DNA from: an uncultured Clostridia bacterium
GTDB lineage: Bacteria; Bacillota; Clostridia; Christensenellales; CAG-138
Direction of reading: 5' to 3'
Assembly: GCA_946411635.1 (NCBI GenBank)
Contig: CAMKES010000006.1
Location: 20,117-84,116 of the forward strand
Length of the DNA: 64,000 nt
The notes under the pieces were generated by a model. The model worked only from the letters and a program-made list of their open reading frames with translations, did no database searches and was not told the DNA's origin. Shown piece after piece: positions 1-9,514 of the stretch (positions are counted from its first letter, which is position 1; each line of letters starts with the position of its first letter). The translations under genes and the position numbers were made by a program.

Positions 1-41
1 TTTTTACAAGAATGACGCAACTTTACCGTTTTTTCGGAAAA

Positions 42-1658
42 TTAAGGAAGCGGCGCGTAGATGCGCATGACCGCCTCCGCCGCCTTCCACCCGTCGACCG
101 CCGCGCTGATGATGCCGCCGGCATACCCCGCGCCCTCGCCGACCGGATACAGGCCCTTGTGCGAAACGGATTCCATATCCGCGCCGCGCAGGATCCGCAG
201 CGGTGCGGACGTGCGGCTTTCGACCGCCGTCAGGACCGCGTCCTCCATGTCGTAGCCCCTGAGCTGACGTCCGAACGCTCTGAGCCCGTCGCGGACGCCC
301 GCCGTCACGAAATCCGGCAGGCATTCGGAAAGATCCGAATAGCGCACGCCGGGCCGGTACGTCGGTTCGACCGAACCGGACGGCTTCGACCGCTCGCCCC
401 GCAGAAACGCGCCGACCGTGGACGCCGGCGCCGTGCCGTCGCCGCCGCCGAGCAGAAACGCGCTGCGCTCGAGCCGGTCGAGATACGCGAGACCGGAAAG
501 CGGATGCGCGCCGAAATCCTCCGGCGTGATCTGCACGACGACCGCCGCGTTGGCGTTTTTGCCGTCGCGCGCAAAGTTGCTCATGCCGTTGACGACGACC
601 TGCTCCGGTCCGCTCGCGCTTGCGACGACCTGTCCGCCCGGGCACATGCAGAAGGTATAGACGCCGCGTTCGCCGCTTTTCGCGGTCAGGCGGTATTCCG
701 CCGCGCCGAGCCGCGGATGCTCCGCCATCGGACCGTACTGGCTCGCGTTGATCAGGCTTTGCGGATGCTCCGCGCGCACGCCGATCGCGAACGCCTTCGG
801 CGCCATCAGAACGCCCTTTTCGTACAGCATGCGCGCCGTGTCGCGCGCGCCGTGCCCGATCGCGAGGATCAGCGCCGCGCACGGTTCCCAGACCGCCGTT
901 TCGCCGCTGCCGATGCGCACCGCGGCGATCCGTCCGTCCTCCGTCCGGAAGTCGGTCAGCGTCGCGGAGAAGCGCACCTCCCCGCCCGCCTCTTCGATCT
1001 TTGCGCGGAGCGTGCCGACGACCGTGCGAAGCCGGTCGGTGCCGATGTGCGGCTTCGCGAGATACGCGATCTCCTCCGGCGCGCCGCAGGCGATCATCTC
1101 CGCGAGCACGCCGTCGATGCGCGGATCCTTGATGCGGGTGGTCAGCTTGCCGTCCGAAAACGTGCCGGCGCCGCCTTCGCCGAACGCGACGTTGCTGTCC
1201 GGATCGGGTTCGTTCCTCGCGCCGGACCAGTAGCGTTCCACGTCCTTCACGCGCTCCGCGATCGGTCTGCCGCGCTCGATCACGAGCGGGCGGTAGCCGT
1301 TCCGGGCAAGCAGCAGCGAGGCGAACAGCCCCGCGGGACCGAGCCCCGCAACGACGATCCTGCCGTCCTGCGGCTTCGTGCCGAAAACCGGCGGCTCCTG
1401 CGGTTCGGTCTGCACCGGCTCCGCTTTCCATTTCGGGTCCTTCAGAATGCGGTTTGCCGCCGCGTCGGAAAGCGTCAGCTCCGCGTGCACGCAGTGGAAA
1501 ATGTCGTGCTTTTTGCGCGCGTCGAGCGACTGCCGCACGATGCGCATCCGCACGAGCGCGTCGCGTGCGATCCCGAGCCGTTTACAACACGAAGCGGCGA
1601 ACGATTCGTCCGTCGCATCGAGTTCTCTTCTTAAGTTTTGCAGGTAGACCGTTTTCAT
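42..1658 (-). CDS. NAD(P)/FAD-dependent oxidoreductase, COG2509 type
   Basis: This is a flavoprotein of the family often annotated as uncharacterized FAD-dependent dehydrogenase; the substrate is unknown. The 538-residue product has an N-terminal RNA-binding-like region of about 95 residues, then a dinucleotide-binding GLGPAG motif near residues 105-110, and a second conserved FAD-contact region near the C-terminus (VGEGAGYAGG). I chose the ATG at 1658 because the family starts with MKTVYL-like sequence and the longer open frame upstream is arginine-rich shadow. It is the third gene after cdaA and cdaR with a 10-bp gap, so it is probably cotranscribed with them. The family call is firm; the reaction is not known. 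Confidence 0.85.
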   Translation of the reverse strand: MKTVYLQNLRRELDATDESFAASCCKRLGIARDALVRMRIVRQSLDARKKHDIFHCVHAELTLSDAAANRILKDPKWKAEPVQTEPQEPPVFGTKPQDGRIVVAGLGPAGLFASLLLARNGYRPLVIERGRPIAERVKDVERYWSGARNEPDPDSNVAFGEGGAGTFSDGKLTTRIKDPRIDGVLAEMIACGAPEEIAYLAKPHIGTDRLRTVVGTLRAKIEEAGGEVRFSATLTDFRTEDGRIAAVRIGSGETAVWEPCAALILAIGHGARDTARMLYEKGVLMAPKAFAIGVRAEHPQSLINASQYGPMAEHPRLGAAEYRLTAKSGERGVYTFCMCPGGQVVASASGPEQVVVNGMSNFARDGKNANAAVVVQITPEDFGAHPLSGLAYLDRLERSAFLLGGGDGTAPASTVGAFLRGERSKPSGSVEPTYRPGVRYSDLSECLPDFVTAGVRDGLRAFGRQLRGYDMEDAVLTAVESRTSAPLRILRGADMESVSHKGLYPVGEGAGYAGGIISAAVDGWKAAEAVMRIYAPLP

Positions 1659-1668
1659 GAAACGCGGG

Positions 1669-3009
1669 TTACTCGTTTCCCTCCGTCTTCGTCGAAATGT
1701 CGACGAGTTCGACCGAAACGGTGTCTTCGACCAGTTCGATCTGATAGACGCCCGCGTCGCCGCCGTAGCGAAGAACGAGCGGGATCTCATGCGTGCCTTC
1801 GGAGAGGTTCGCCAAATCCGCCGAAACGGTGATCTTGCTCACGTCGAACTTCTTCAGGGTGCGGACCGTTCCGCTTACGCGGACGGCGGCCGTGGTCGGC
1901 GCGGAATCGGTCAGCGCGAACTTTTCCTTGGCTCTGGAATAGCTGATCGGGATCTCAAATTCCTGAACGTCGGGCCGCTCGGCCACGCGCAGAACGACCG
2001 TGATCGATCCGTTCTGATCGCGCTCCGTTTCCACGCCCTCCGGAATGACCAGCTCCGCGTACACCCGGGTCTCGCCTTCCGTCGCGCTCAGCGCGATGGG
2101 CTCGGTCCGGATCGAACCGATCTGATCAAGCAGGAAGCGGTCGCCGTACAGCACGATCGTCTTCTGCGCCAGCGAATAGGTGTAGGAATAATCCTCGTCG
2201 AACAGGTCGTCCGTCTCGACCGTGGGCTCGATATCGACCACTCTGCAGGCGCGGATGCGCACGCGTACGTTCGTCGTGACCGTTTCGCCGTCGCTCGTGA
2301 CGATGTCGTCCAGGCGCTTGTTGGCGATGTCATAGAACTGGACCGGCAGGATCAGATCGTACGTGCCGGACAGCGAGTCGGGATCGTTGATCGCGAACGA
2401 GGACATGTCCACCGTGACCTCCCCGCGGGAGATGCGGTCGATCTCGGATTTCTGTCCGCGGATCGAGATGGTCAGGTTGGTCGGCAGAACGACGTCGAAT
2501 CCCTCGGGAAGATCGCCTTCCGTTTTCGCGGTGACGCGGATGTTGCTGCGCGAGGAAAGACGCGCGACCGTCACCTCGACGGATCCGACCGAAACGCCCT
2601 GCACAGTCCCGTAATCCGAAGCGATCTTCGTCTGCACTTCGAGCGAGATCGTCTTGCTGTCCTCGTCCCGGTCGAGCGAGATCGCCCGGTCGGACAGGTC
2701 CACGTACGCCGAAACGCGGGAGCTGTCGAGTTCGCTGTGCTTGCTGATGCGGCAGAGCACGTCGACGTCGGTCGTGCCGATATCGCGCGTGACGAGCATC
2801 AGACCTCTCGCGTTCAGCGTGTCCTCGCCGACGATCGAGATGTCCACGTCGCGCACGTACTTGACGTATTCGGGATTCTCGATCGCGAGCACGTACCCCC
2901 ACAGGAGCACCGCGAACACGAGCGCGATCACCTTGAACCGGATGTTCTTGGTAAATACGTTTTTGAAAAACCGTTTGAGCGCGGAGAAGAATTTCTGTCG
3001 TTTCGTCAT
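1669..3009 (-). CDS. cdaR: CdaR (YbbR-domain) regulator of diadenylate cyclase
   Basis: The 446-residue protein has one N-terminal membrane anchor (about residues 25-43, VIALVFAVLLWGYVLA) followed by an extracellular stretch made of successive YbbR-type beta domains. In Bacillota CdaR binds the membrane cyclase CdaA and tunes c-di-AMP synthesis. The gene starts one base after the cdaA stop, the classic cdaA-cdaR pairing. The usual third partner, glmM, is not next to it; an FAD oxidoreductase takes that place. Assignment rests on the neighbour and the domain pattern. Confidence 0.9.
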   Translation of the reverse strand: MTKRQKFFSALKRFFKNVFTKNIRFKVIALVFAVLLWGYVLAIENPEYVKYVRDVDISIVGEDTLNARGLMLVTRDIGTTDVDVLCRISKHSELDSSRVSAYVDLSDRAISLDRDEDSKTISLEVQTKIASDYGTVQGVSVGSVEVTVARLSSRSNIRVTAKTEGDLPEGFDVVLPTNLTISIRGQKSEIDRISRGEVTVDMSSFAINDPDSLSGTYDLILPVQFYDIANKRLDDIVTSDGETVTTNVRVRIRACRVVDIEPTVETDDLFDEDYSYTYSLAQKTIVLYGDRFLLDQIGSIRTEPIALSATEGETRVYAELVIPEGVETERDQNGSITVVLRVAERPDVQEFEIPISYSRAKEKFALTDSAPTTAAVRVSGTVRTLKKFDVSKITVSADLANLSEGTHEIPLVLRYGGDAGVYQIELVEDTVSVELVDISTKTEGNE

Positions 3010-3010
3010 G

Positions 3011-3868
3011 TTACGCCTCCGCCTCCTTCTTTTTGCGATTCCAGGGGAGGACGAATCCGAATCCTTCGCCCTTCTCGAGCAGGCTTTCGAGCGTGTTGGA
3101 GAGCGCCTTCTCGTCGAGATACCGGATCAGCTTGCCTTCCTTCGCGATCGAGATCGCGCCGGTCTCTTCGGATACGACGATAACCACGCAGTCCGAAGCG
3201 GAGGAAACGCCGAGCGCGGCGCGATGCCGCGTTCCGAGTTCGCGCGAGACCTTCATGTCGTCGGACAGCGGCAGCAGGCAGCTTGCGGCGATCACCGTCA
3301 CATCGCGGATCACCACGGCGCCGTCGTGCAGCGGCGTGTTCGGCTCGAAGATGTTCTCGATCAGCGCGCCGGACAGCTCCGCGTTCAGCTGGACGCCCGT
3401 CGCGGCGATGTCGCCGAGACCGGAGCGGCGCTCAAAGACGAGCAGCGCGCCGACGCGGCGGTTGGAAAGGTGCAGGATCGAACGCTTCAGATCCAGAACG
3501 AGACGGTGCGCGTCCGTTTTGTCCGCGGCCGAACCGAACTTCGAGAGCCGGTGCGAACCGATGCGCTCGAGCACGCGCCGGAGTTCCGGCGTAAAGAGAA
3601 TGAACAGGATCAAAAAGATCGAGCCGCTTGCAAGGATGCTGTCAAGCACCCAGGAAACCGTCGAAAGACCGAACAGTCTTGCGAACACGGAGAACAGGAA
3701 CAATAGCCCGATGCCTTTCATGACCTGATAGGCGCGGGTGTCTTTCGTCCATTCGAGCACTTTATACAGGAAGATCGTAATGATCAGTATGTCGAAGATG
3801 ATGCTGGCCAGTCCGCTCGGGTTTTTCAGCACGTTGAACGCCGTTCGGATGATGCTGATCAGATCCAT
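3011..3868 (-). CDS. cdaA: Diadenylate cyclase CdaA (DacA)
   Basis: CdaA makes cyclic di-AMP from two ATP at the membrane. The 285-residue product has three N-terminal membrane helices (within residues 18-95) and then a DisA_N domain with both signature motifs: DGA at residues 182-184 and GTRHRAA at 212-218. Length and architecture are those of normal CdaA. The ATG at 3868 follows a strong AAGGAGGAG-like site. A promoter at 3930-3959 sits just upstream, so this is the first gene of the cdaA-cdaR-oxidoreductase operon. c-di-AMP controls osmolyte and potassium balance and wall stress in these bacteria. Confidence 0.95.
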   Translation of the reverse strand: MDLISIIRTAFNVLKNPSGLASIIFDILIITIFLYKVLEWTKDTRAYQVMKGIGLLFLFSVFARLFGLSTVSWVLDSILASGSIFLILFILFTPELRRVLERIGSHRLSKFGSAADKTDAHRLVLDLKRSILHLSNRRVGALLVFERRSGLGDIAATGVQLNAELSGALIENIFEPNTPLHDGAVVIRDVTVIAASCLLPLSDDMKVSRELGTRHRAALGVSSASDCVVIVVSEETGAISIAKEGKLIRYLDEKALSNTLESLLEKGEGFGFVLPWNRKKKEAEA

Positions 3869-3929
3869 CAGTCTGCTCTCCTCCTTGCATTTTGCCCCGC
3901 TGCGCGGATCCGCACACGGGTACCTTTAT

Positions 3930-3959
3930 AGTATACCATCAATGTGTTATAATTGTCAC
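3930..3959 (-). promoter_or_regulatory. Sigma-A-type promoter of the cdaA operon
   Basis: On the minus strand GTGACA and TATACT are separated by 18 bases. The site is about 60 bp upstream of the cdaA start, in the only non-coding gap between the ABC permease and cdaA. Confidence 0.65.
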
Positions 3960-3978
3960 GCAAATATTACAAATTCAT

Positions 3979-5559
3979 TCACAAATTCATTCGGATTTGT
4001 TCCGCATGCCGCATCAGATACGCGTAGAACGCCGCCGTGCCGCAAAGAAGCGCTCCGCCGACCGCCGGCGCGATCCATTCCTTGCCGAACAGCAGCGTCG
4101 GTACGACCGTCGCCGCGGCGACCGTGAAACAAACCAGCATCATGACGAGCACCGCGCCGCTCTGCTTGACGACCTCCGTTTCCGCCTTCCAGTTGAGACG
4201 CGGAAGCTTCGCGTTCACAAACAGGCCGAGCACGGTCGTGAACAGCAGCGCCGCGACCGGCACGAGAAAGACCGCAACGAGCGAAACCGGGCTCAAAAAC
4301 GCGTGATAGAAGGCCGCGACCAGCGTACAGGTAACGAGAAGCGGCGGCAGGACCAGAAAAAGATTCATGCAGAGTTTTGCGTTCAGCCACTTCTTTGCGG
4401 GAACCGGCATCGTCTTCGAGATCCAGATCTGCTTGCCTTCCATCGAGATCGCGCAGCACGTCGTCGGCGACAGGGTCGCGCAAAAGATCAGGATTCCGAT
4501 CAGGGCGGCCGGGGCGTACCCGCGGATCTCCGGCATGCGCAGAAGCGTCGAAAGCCGTCCCGAAAGCACCGCGCCCGCCACGCCGAGCACGAGGATCAGC
4601 ACCGCGCCGATGATCGTGTTGATGACCCACGCCGTGCTGTTGAAAAAGCGCTTGCGCTCGATCATGAACAGTGCGCGGATCGCGCTGCTGCGTTTCAGCG
4701 CGCCGAGTCGGTAGTTTTTCACATGATACCCTGCCGCAAGCCGGTCGTGCAGCGGAAGGAACGTTTTATTCAGGATAAACACGAACAGCGCACACACCAG
4801 AAGCGACGCGCCCGAAAACAGCAGCGCGAGGCGAAGATCGCCCGCCGCACCGTCCGAAAACCAGCGCGCCGGCGGATAGATGCGCGCCGTCACGTTCATC
4901 ATCTCAAACGGATTTGACAAAAACTGCCTTCTCAGCTGCGGCATCAGATACGCAAAGACGATGAAGCCGAGCAGCAGGATCATCTTAATCGCCGAGGTCA
5001 CGCCCTTTTTATACTTGCTCTTTGCAAACGCCGCGGAAAGCAGCAGGTCCGCGCCGCTGCCGATCACGACCGGACCGACGGGCAGAAGAAGGAGCATGAT
5101 GGGAAACAGCGGATAAAACCACCAGACGGGCTGCCGCAGCACGGCGTATACGACGCCGCACGGCAGCAGATACGCAACGACGTAGATCGCTTCGACGAGA
5201 TACAGCGCGAGGAACCGCGCGAGCACGATCGTCGACGTGCGCACCGGCATGCCCATCAGCGTGTCGAAATCCGAAAACCCGGACAGCGTCGCGCTGCCCT
5301 GCGCGAACGCCATGGCAAGCGCGAACAGGCTTGCCATCGCCGCCGCCATCAGGAACGGAACGCTCGCGGGGATGCCGGCTTTCAGCAATTCGAACGTCAT
5401 CACGCCCGACATGCCGCCGTAGACCACAACGATCAGAACGATCGCCACGACGCCCATGATCGCGTTTCTGCGTTCCTTCGGGTCGTTCGAATGCCGCATC
5501 ACTTGGAAACGGAAAATGCTGTTCAGATACAGTTTGATCAGCGTCCAAAGCGATTTCAT
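3979..5559 (-). CDS. ABC exporter permease, multi-pass
   Basis: A 526-residue, strongly hydrophobic protein with roughly ten to twelve predicted membrane segments, resembling the putative ABC-exporter (ABC-2-like) permeases of Clostridia. It overlaps the ATPase gene upstream by 4 bp (ATGA), so the two form one transporter. The substrate cannot be read from sequence. The C-terminus contains a 12-bp tandem duplication (3969-3992) that repeats the last codons and supplies a second in-frame stop. It is the last gene of the trxB-nth-obgE-yhbY-ABC run. Confidence 0.8.
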   Translation of the reverse strand: MKSLWTLIKLYLNSIFRFQVMRHSNDPKERRNAIMGVVAIVLIVVVYGGMSGVMTFELLKAGIPASVPFLMAAAMASLFALAMAFAQGSATLSGFSDFDTLMGMPVRTSTIVLARFLALYLVEAIYVVAYLLPCGVVYAVLRQPVWWFYPLFPIMLLLLPVGPVVIGSGADLLLSAAFAKSKYKKGVTSAIKMILLLGFIVFAYLMPQLRRQFLSNPFEMMNVTARIYPPARWFSDGAAGDLRLALLFSGASLLVCALFVFILNKTFLPLHDRLAAGYHVKNYRLGALKRSSAIRALFMIERKRFFNSTAWVINTIIGAVLILVLGVAGAVLSGRLSTLLRMPEIRGYAPAALIGILIFCATLSPTTCCAISMEGKQIWISKTMPVPAKKWLNAKLCMNLFLVLPPLLVTCTLVAAFYHAFLSPVSLVAVFLVPVAALLFTTVLGLFVNAKLPRLNWKAETEVVKQSGAVLVMMLVCFTVAAATVVPTLLFGKEWIAPAVGGALLCGTAAFYAYLMRHAEQIRMNL

Positions 5560-6266
5560 GCGTCCGTCAACTCCAAAAACAATTCTTCGAGCGAACTGTC
5601 GCCGCGCACCTCGTCCATGGGACCCGCTTTGATCAGTTTGCCGTTTTTGATGATCGCGATCTTATTGCAGAGTTTTTCGGCGACCTCGAGCACGTGCGTG
5701 CTGAAAAAGATCGCGCCGCCCGCTTCGACGAGCTCGTGCATGATGCCCTTCAGCGTGTGCGCCGCCTTCGGGTCGAGTCCGACGAACGGCTCGTCGAGCA
5801 TCAGAAGCTTCGGTTGCTGGATCAGCGCGCCGATCAGCGCGAGTTTCTGGCACATGCCGTGCGAATACGAGCCGACGAGATCGCCGAGCTTCGATTCGAT
5901 TTCAAACGCCGCCGCGTACCGTTTGATGCGTTCGACGCGCGTCTTCTCGTCGATGCCGTAGATGTCGCAGAGAAAATTCAGATACCCCGTTCCGGTGAGG
6001 AACGCGTACAGATCCGGATTGTCCGGGATATAGCGCATGATGCGCTTCGCCGCCATCGGGTCCTTTTTCACGTCGATCCCGTCGACGAGAATCTCGCCCG
6101 AATCGAACGGCAGAATGCCGGACACGCAGCGCAGCGTCGTCGTTTTGCCGGCGCCGTTATGTCCGATAAAGCCGTAAATATCGCCCGCTTCGACCGTAAG
6201 GCTCAGCCCGTCGACCGCGCGCGGTCCGTTTCCGTACGTTTTGACCAGATCACGGATCTCAAGCAT
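5556..6266 (-). CDS. ABC transporter ATP-binding protein
   Basis: This 236-residue ATPase has Walker A GHNGAGKT near residue 34, a degenerate signature (YSHGM in place of LSGGQ), and Walker B LLMLDEPF followed by VGLDP. It is a CcmA/NatA-type export ATPase. It begins 3 bp after yhbY and overlaps its permease by 4 bp. Substrate unknown. Confidence 0.88.
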   Translation of the reverse strand: MLEIRDLVKTYGNGPRAVDGLSLTVEAGDIYGFIGHNGAGKTTTLRCVSGILPFDSGEILVDGIDVKKDPMAAKRIMRYIPDNPDLYAFLTGTGYLNFLCDIYGIDEKTRVERIKRYAAAFEIESKLGDLVGSYSHGMCQKLALIGALIQQPKLLMLDEPFVGLDPKAAHTLKGIMHELVEAGGAIFFSTHVLEVAEKLCNKIAIIKNGKLIKAGPMDEVRGDSSLEELFLELTDA

Positions 6267-6269
6267 CGT

Positions 6270-6539
6270 TTACTCCTCCTCTTTCTGCCGGTACAGCACG
6301 AGCTTTCTGCCGATGCACTGGATGACCTCGGCGCCCGTCGCTTCCGCGAGCTGCGCGGCGGCTTCCTTTGCGGAAAGCTCGCTCGTTTCGAGCACGGAAA
6401 GCTTGATCAGCTCGCGCTTTTTGAGCGCCGCGTCGACCGCTTCGACGAGCGTGTCGGTGATGTTGTCCTTGCCGATCTGGAAGATCGGGGTAAGCGTGTT
6501 CGCCTGTTTGCGGAAGACCGCGCGTTCTTTGCCTGTCAT
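6270..6539 (-). CDS. yhbY: YhbY-family ribosome-associated RNA-binding protein
   Basis: The 89-residue protein matches the CRS1/YhbY domain over its full length, including the IFQIGKDNIT loop that stands in for the GxxG-type RNA-contact loop and the LVLYR end strand. YhbY proteins bind pre-50S ribosomal RNA. An AAAGGAGA site precedes the ATG. It sits 14 bp after obgE, another 50S assembly factor, a pairing seen in many Bacillota and E. coli. Confidence 0.92.
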   Translation of the reverse strand: MTGKERAVFRKQANTLTPIFQIGKDNITDTLVEAVDAALKKRELIKLSVLETSELSAKEAAAQLAEATGAEVIQCIGRKLVLYRQKEEE

Positions 6540-6553
6540 ATGCTTCTCCTTTA

Positions 6554-7825
6554 TCAGTCCGTAAAATCAAATTCCCATTCGCCGAGCCGGATCGTGTCGC
6601 CGTCCTTCGCGCCCATTTCGCGGAGCGCGGAGATGATGCCCGTTTTGATCAGCAGCTGCTGGAAGCGGCGCATCGAAACGTCGTCCTCCGGATCGGTGGT
6701 GTCGAGGATGCGCTCGACGTCGCCGCCCTCGACCACGAACGCGCCCGCGTCGTCGCGGTGCACGGTAAAGCCCTTTTCATACTGCGCGCCGGTCAGAAGC
6801 TCGGTCTCGTCGTACACGCGCACCGGCGGCAGCGCGTCGAGCTTTTTCACGATGCAGTCGAGCATCGGACCGAAGCCGTCGACGGTCGCCGCGGACACCG
6901 CAAACACGGGAACGCCCTGCGGTTCCAGCGCCGCCTTGATGCGCGCAAAGTGCGCCTCCGCGCCCGGAACGTCCATCTTGTTGCACGCGACGATCTGCGG
7001 CAGCGCCGCGAGCGCGTCGGAAAACTTGCCCAGCTCCGCGTTGATCTTTTCGTAATCGTCCAGCGGATCGCGCATCTCGCTTGCGGACGCGTCGAGCACG
7101 TGCACGAGGATGCGCGTGCGCTCAATGTGGCGCAGGAAATCGTGTCCGAGCCCCGCGCCCTCCGCCGCGCCCTCGATGAGCCCGGGAATGTCCGCCATCA
7201 CGAACGAGCGGTCGTAGCGCGTCGCCACGCCGAGGTTCGGCGTGAGCGTCGTGAAGTGATACGCGGCGATCTTCGGCTTCGCGCTCGTCAGCACGGACAG
7301 GATCGTGGACTTGCCGACCGACGGAAGCCCGATGATGCCGACGTCCGCGATCGTTTTGAGCTCCAGCTCGACCTGCCGTTCCTCGGTCCTGATGCCGTTC
7401 TGCGCGAACCGCGGCGCCTGCTTCGTCGCCGTCGCAAAGCGCGCGTTGCCCTTGCCGCCCCTGCCGCCGTACAGCACGACGCGGGTCTTGCCGGGCTCGC
7501 TCATGTCCGCCACGATGCTGCCGGTCTCGAGATCGCGCACGATCGTGCCGACCGGGACCCGAACGATCATGTCCTCGCCGTTTTTGCCCGCCTGCAGCTC
7601 CGCGCGGCCCTGCTCGCCGTCCTGCGCGCGGAAGTGCCGGTAACGCTTGAAATCGAGCAGCGTGGACTGCTGCGGATCCGCGACGAACACGACGTTGCCG
7701 CCCCTGCCGCCGTCGCCGCCGGAGGGACCGCCCTTCATGACGTATTTTTCGCGGTGGAACGCGGCGCAGCCGTCGCCGCCGTTGCCCGCTTTGATAAAGA
7801 TGGTTGCCTTGTCAATGAACTGCAT
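6554..7825 (-). CDS. obgE: GTPase Obg/CgtA, 50S assembly
   Basis: The 423-residue protein has the glycine-rich Obg fold at residues 1-158, a G domain with G1 GLPSVGKS (166-173), G3 DIPG (212-215) and G4 NKMD, and a C-terminal OCT domain of about 75 residues typical of Gram-positive Obg. It acts in large-subunit assembly and stress or sporulation control. Its start overlaps the nth end by 14 bp, showing translational coupling. Confidence 0.97.
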   Translation of the reverse strand: MQFIDKATIFIKAGNGGDGCAAFHREKYVMKGGPSGGDGGRGGNVVFVADPQQSTLLDFKRYRHFRAQDGEQGRAELQAGKNGEDMIVRVPVGTIVRDLETGSIVADMSEPGKTRVVLYGGRGGKGNARFATATKQAPRFAQNGIRTEERQVELELKTIADVGIIGLPSVGKSTILSVLTSAKPKIAAYHFTTLTPNLGVATRYDRSFVMADIPGLIEGAAEGAGLGHDFLRHIERTRILVHVLDASASEMRDPLDDYEKINAELGKFSDALAALPQIVACNKMDVPGAEAHFARIKAALEPQGVPVFAVSAATVDGFGPMLDCIVKKLDALPPVRVYDETELLTGAQYEKGFTVHRDDAGAFVVEGGDVERILDTTDPEDDVSMRRFQQLLIKTGIISALREMGAKDGDTIRLGEWEFDFTD

Positions 7826-8441
7826 GCTCGCAAATCTCCTTCAGAGGACAGATCCCGCACTTCGGCCGCTGCGCCGCGCAGACCTGTCTGCCGTGATAGA
7901 TGAGCCAGTGATGCGCGTCGCCCCAGTCTTTTTCGGGGATGTGCGCCATCAGCTGAAGCTCGGTTTTTTCAACGTCCTTCGCCTCGGTCAGCCCGATGCG
8001 GTTCGCGACGCGGAACACGTGCGTGTCGACCGCGATCGCGGGGACCCGGAACGCGTTCGACAGAACGACGTTCGCCGTCTTTCTGCCGACACCGGGAAGC
8101 GCCGTAAGCTCCTCGCGCGTTTCGGGCACTCTGCCGCGGTACCGTTCGACGAGGATCCGGCTCATCGCGAGGATATGCTCGCCCTTCATGCGGTAAAAGC
8201 CGCAGCTCCGGATATACGGCTCGAGCGTTTCAAAATCGAGCGTCGCGAACGCCTCCGCCGTGTTGTATTTCGGAAACAGCACGTCCGTGCATTTGTTCAC
8301 CTGTTTGTCGGTGCACTGCGCGGACAGCATCGTCGCGACGAGCAGCTCGAACGGCGACGAAAAGTGCAGCGCCGGCTTCGCGTCCGGGTAGGTTTCCTTC
8401 AGAATGTCAAGCGCTTCCGCGCGTTTTGCTTCACTTAACAC
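7812..8441 (-). CDS. nth: Endonuclease III
   Basis: This 209-residue DNA glycosylase/AP lyase removes oxidized pyrimidines. The helix-hairpin-helix LPGVGRKTA carries the catalytic lysine K121, and the catalytic aspartate is D139 in VDTHV. Four cysteines at 188, 195, 198 and 204 have the spacing C-x6-C-x2-C-x5-C of the 4Fe-4S cluster. Length is normal. It overlaps trxB by 11 bp upstream and obgE by 14 bp downstream. Confidence 0.97.
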   Translation of the reverse strand: MLSEAKRAEALDILKETYPDAKPALHFSSPFELLVATMLSAQCTDKQVNKCTDVLFPKYNTAEAFATLDFETLEPYIRSCGFYRMKGEHILAMSRILVERYRGRVPETREELTALPGVGRKTANVVLSNAFRVPAIAVDTHVFRVANRIGLTEAKDVEKTELQLMAHIPEKDWGDAHHWLIYHGRQVCAAQRPKCGICPLKEICEHAVH

Positions 8442-9342
8442 GGGCCGCCTCCAATGCGTACGTTGCGGCGATCGCGCCGTCGGCGCACGCGGTCACGACC
8501 TGCCGGAGCGGCGTATTTCGCACGTCGCCCGCGGCGAACACGCCGGGCACGCTCGTTTCCATGCGTTCGTTTGTGATCACGCTGCCGTTTCCGGCAAGCG
8601 CGAGCTGATCCCGAAACAGCTCCGTGCGCGGCACGACGCCGACCGCGACGAACAGCCCGTCCGTCCCGAGCTCGGTCGTTTCGCCCGTCACGCGGTTTCT
8701 GAGGCGCACCGCCGACAGCTTTTTCTCGCCGAGGAACGCCTCCGGCACGCTGTTCCAGAGGAACGTGATGTTTTCCGTATTCTTCGCGGCGTCCGCAAGG
8801 ATCGCGCTTGCGCGGAGCTCGTCGCGGCGATGCACGACGTACACCTGTCTGCAGAGCTTTGCCAGATACAGCGCGTCCGAGATCGCCGTGTCGCCGCCGC
8901 CGATGACCGTCGCCGTGCGGTTTTTATAAAACGCGCCGTCGCACGTCGCGCAGTAGCTGACGCCGTGACCGGTCAGTTCCGCTTCGCCGGGGATGCCGAG
9001 CGTTTTCGGCGACGCGCCGGTGGCGAGGATCACGGTCTTTGCCTCGACCGTTTCGCCGTTGAACGTGAACCGCTTCGGATCGTCCGTCAGCACGAGCCCG
9101 GTCACGGGACCGTATTCGATCCGAAGCCCGAACGACGCCGCGTGCTCCTCGAACCGCGCCGCAAGCGCGTAGCCGTCCGGCCCGTCCGAAACGCCCGGGT
9201 AATTGTCGATCCGGTGCGTTTTCACGATCTGTCCGCCCGCGAACATTTCTTCAAACAGACAGACGTTTCCGCCGCCGCGCACCGCGTACAGCCCGGCCGC
9301 AAGTCCCGCGGGACCGCCCCCGATGATTGCCACATCCAGCAT
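8431..9342 (-). CDS. trxB: Thioredoxin reductase
   Basis: The 303-residue flavoprotein has the FAD motif GGGPAG near residues 8-13, the redox pair C131-A-T-C134, the NADPH motif GGGDTA and a C-terminal FAD contact (AAGDVR). It reduces thioredoxin with NADPH. I use the ATG at 9342, which has a GAGG site and begins directly with the flavin strand; the open frame runs on to 9507 but crosses the promoter at 9380-9408. First gene of a six-gene run. Confidence 0.95.
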   Translation of the reverse strand: MLDVAIIGGGPAGLAAGLYAVRGGGNVCLFEEMFAGGQIVKTHRIDNYPGVSDGPDGYALAARFEEHAASFGLRIEYGPVTGLVLTDDPKRFTFNGETVEAKTVILATGASPKTLGIPGEAELTGHGVSYCATCDGAFYKNRTATVIGGGDTAISDALYLAKLCRQVYVVHRRDELRASAILADAAKNTENITFLWNSVPEAFLGEKKLSAVRLRNRVTGETTELGTDGLFVAVGVVPRTELFRDQLALAGNGSVITNERMETSVPGVFAAGDVRNTPLRQVVTACADGAIAATYALEAARVK

Positions 9343-9379
9343 CGTTTTGTCCTCGTTTCCGTAAAATCTCACAAATAAC

Positions 9380-9408
9380 AGTATACCGTTTTTCCGGAAC
9401 GCGGTCAA
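9380..9408 (-). promoter_or_regulatory. Promoter of the trxB-nth-obgE-yhbY-ABC operon
   Basis: Minus-strand TTGACC and TATACT are separated by exactly 17 bases, 38 bp before the trxB ATG. This is one of the best matches to the sigma-A consensus in the window. Confidence 0.8.
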
Positions 9409-9466
9409 GGGAAACCGACGGACAAAACGCTCGTTTTTCCGATTGTTTTCAACAAGTTTGCAAATC

Positions 9467-9490
9467 AAAAAACCGCCGCGTTCGCGGCGG
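9467..9490 (-). terminator. Rho-independent terminator after the unknown membrane-protein gene
   Basis: Perfect 8-bp stem (CCGCCGCG / CGCGGCGG) with a 2-base loop, followed on the minus strand by six T residues. It lies 25 bp after the stop at 9515. Confidence 0.88.
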
Positions 9491-9514
9491 TCCGGACCAT
9501 TGTGCAACGGCAGC

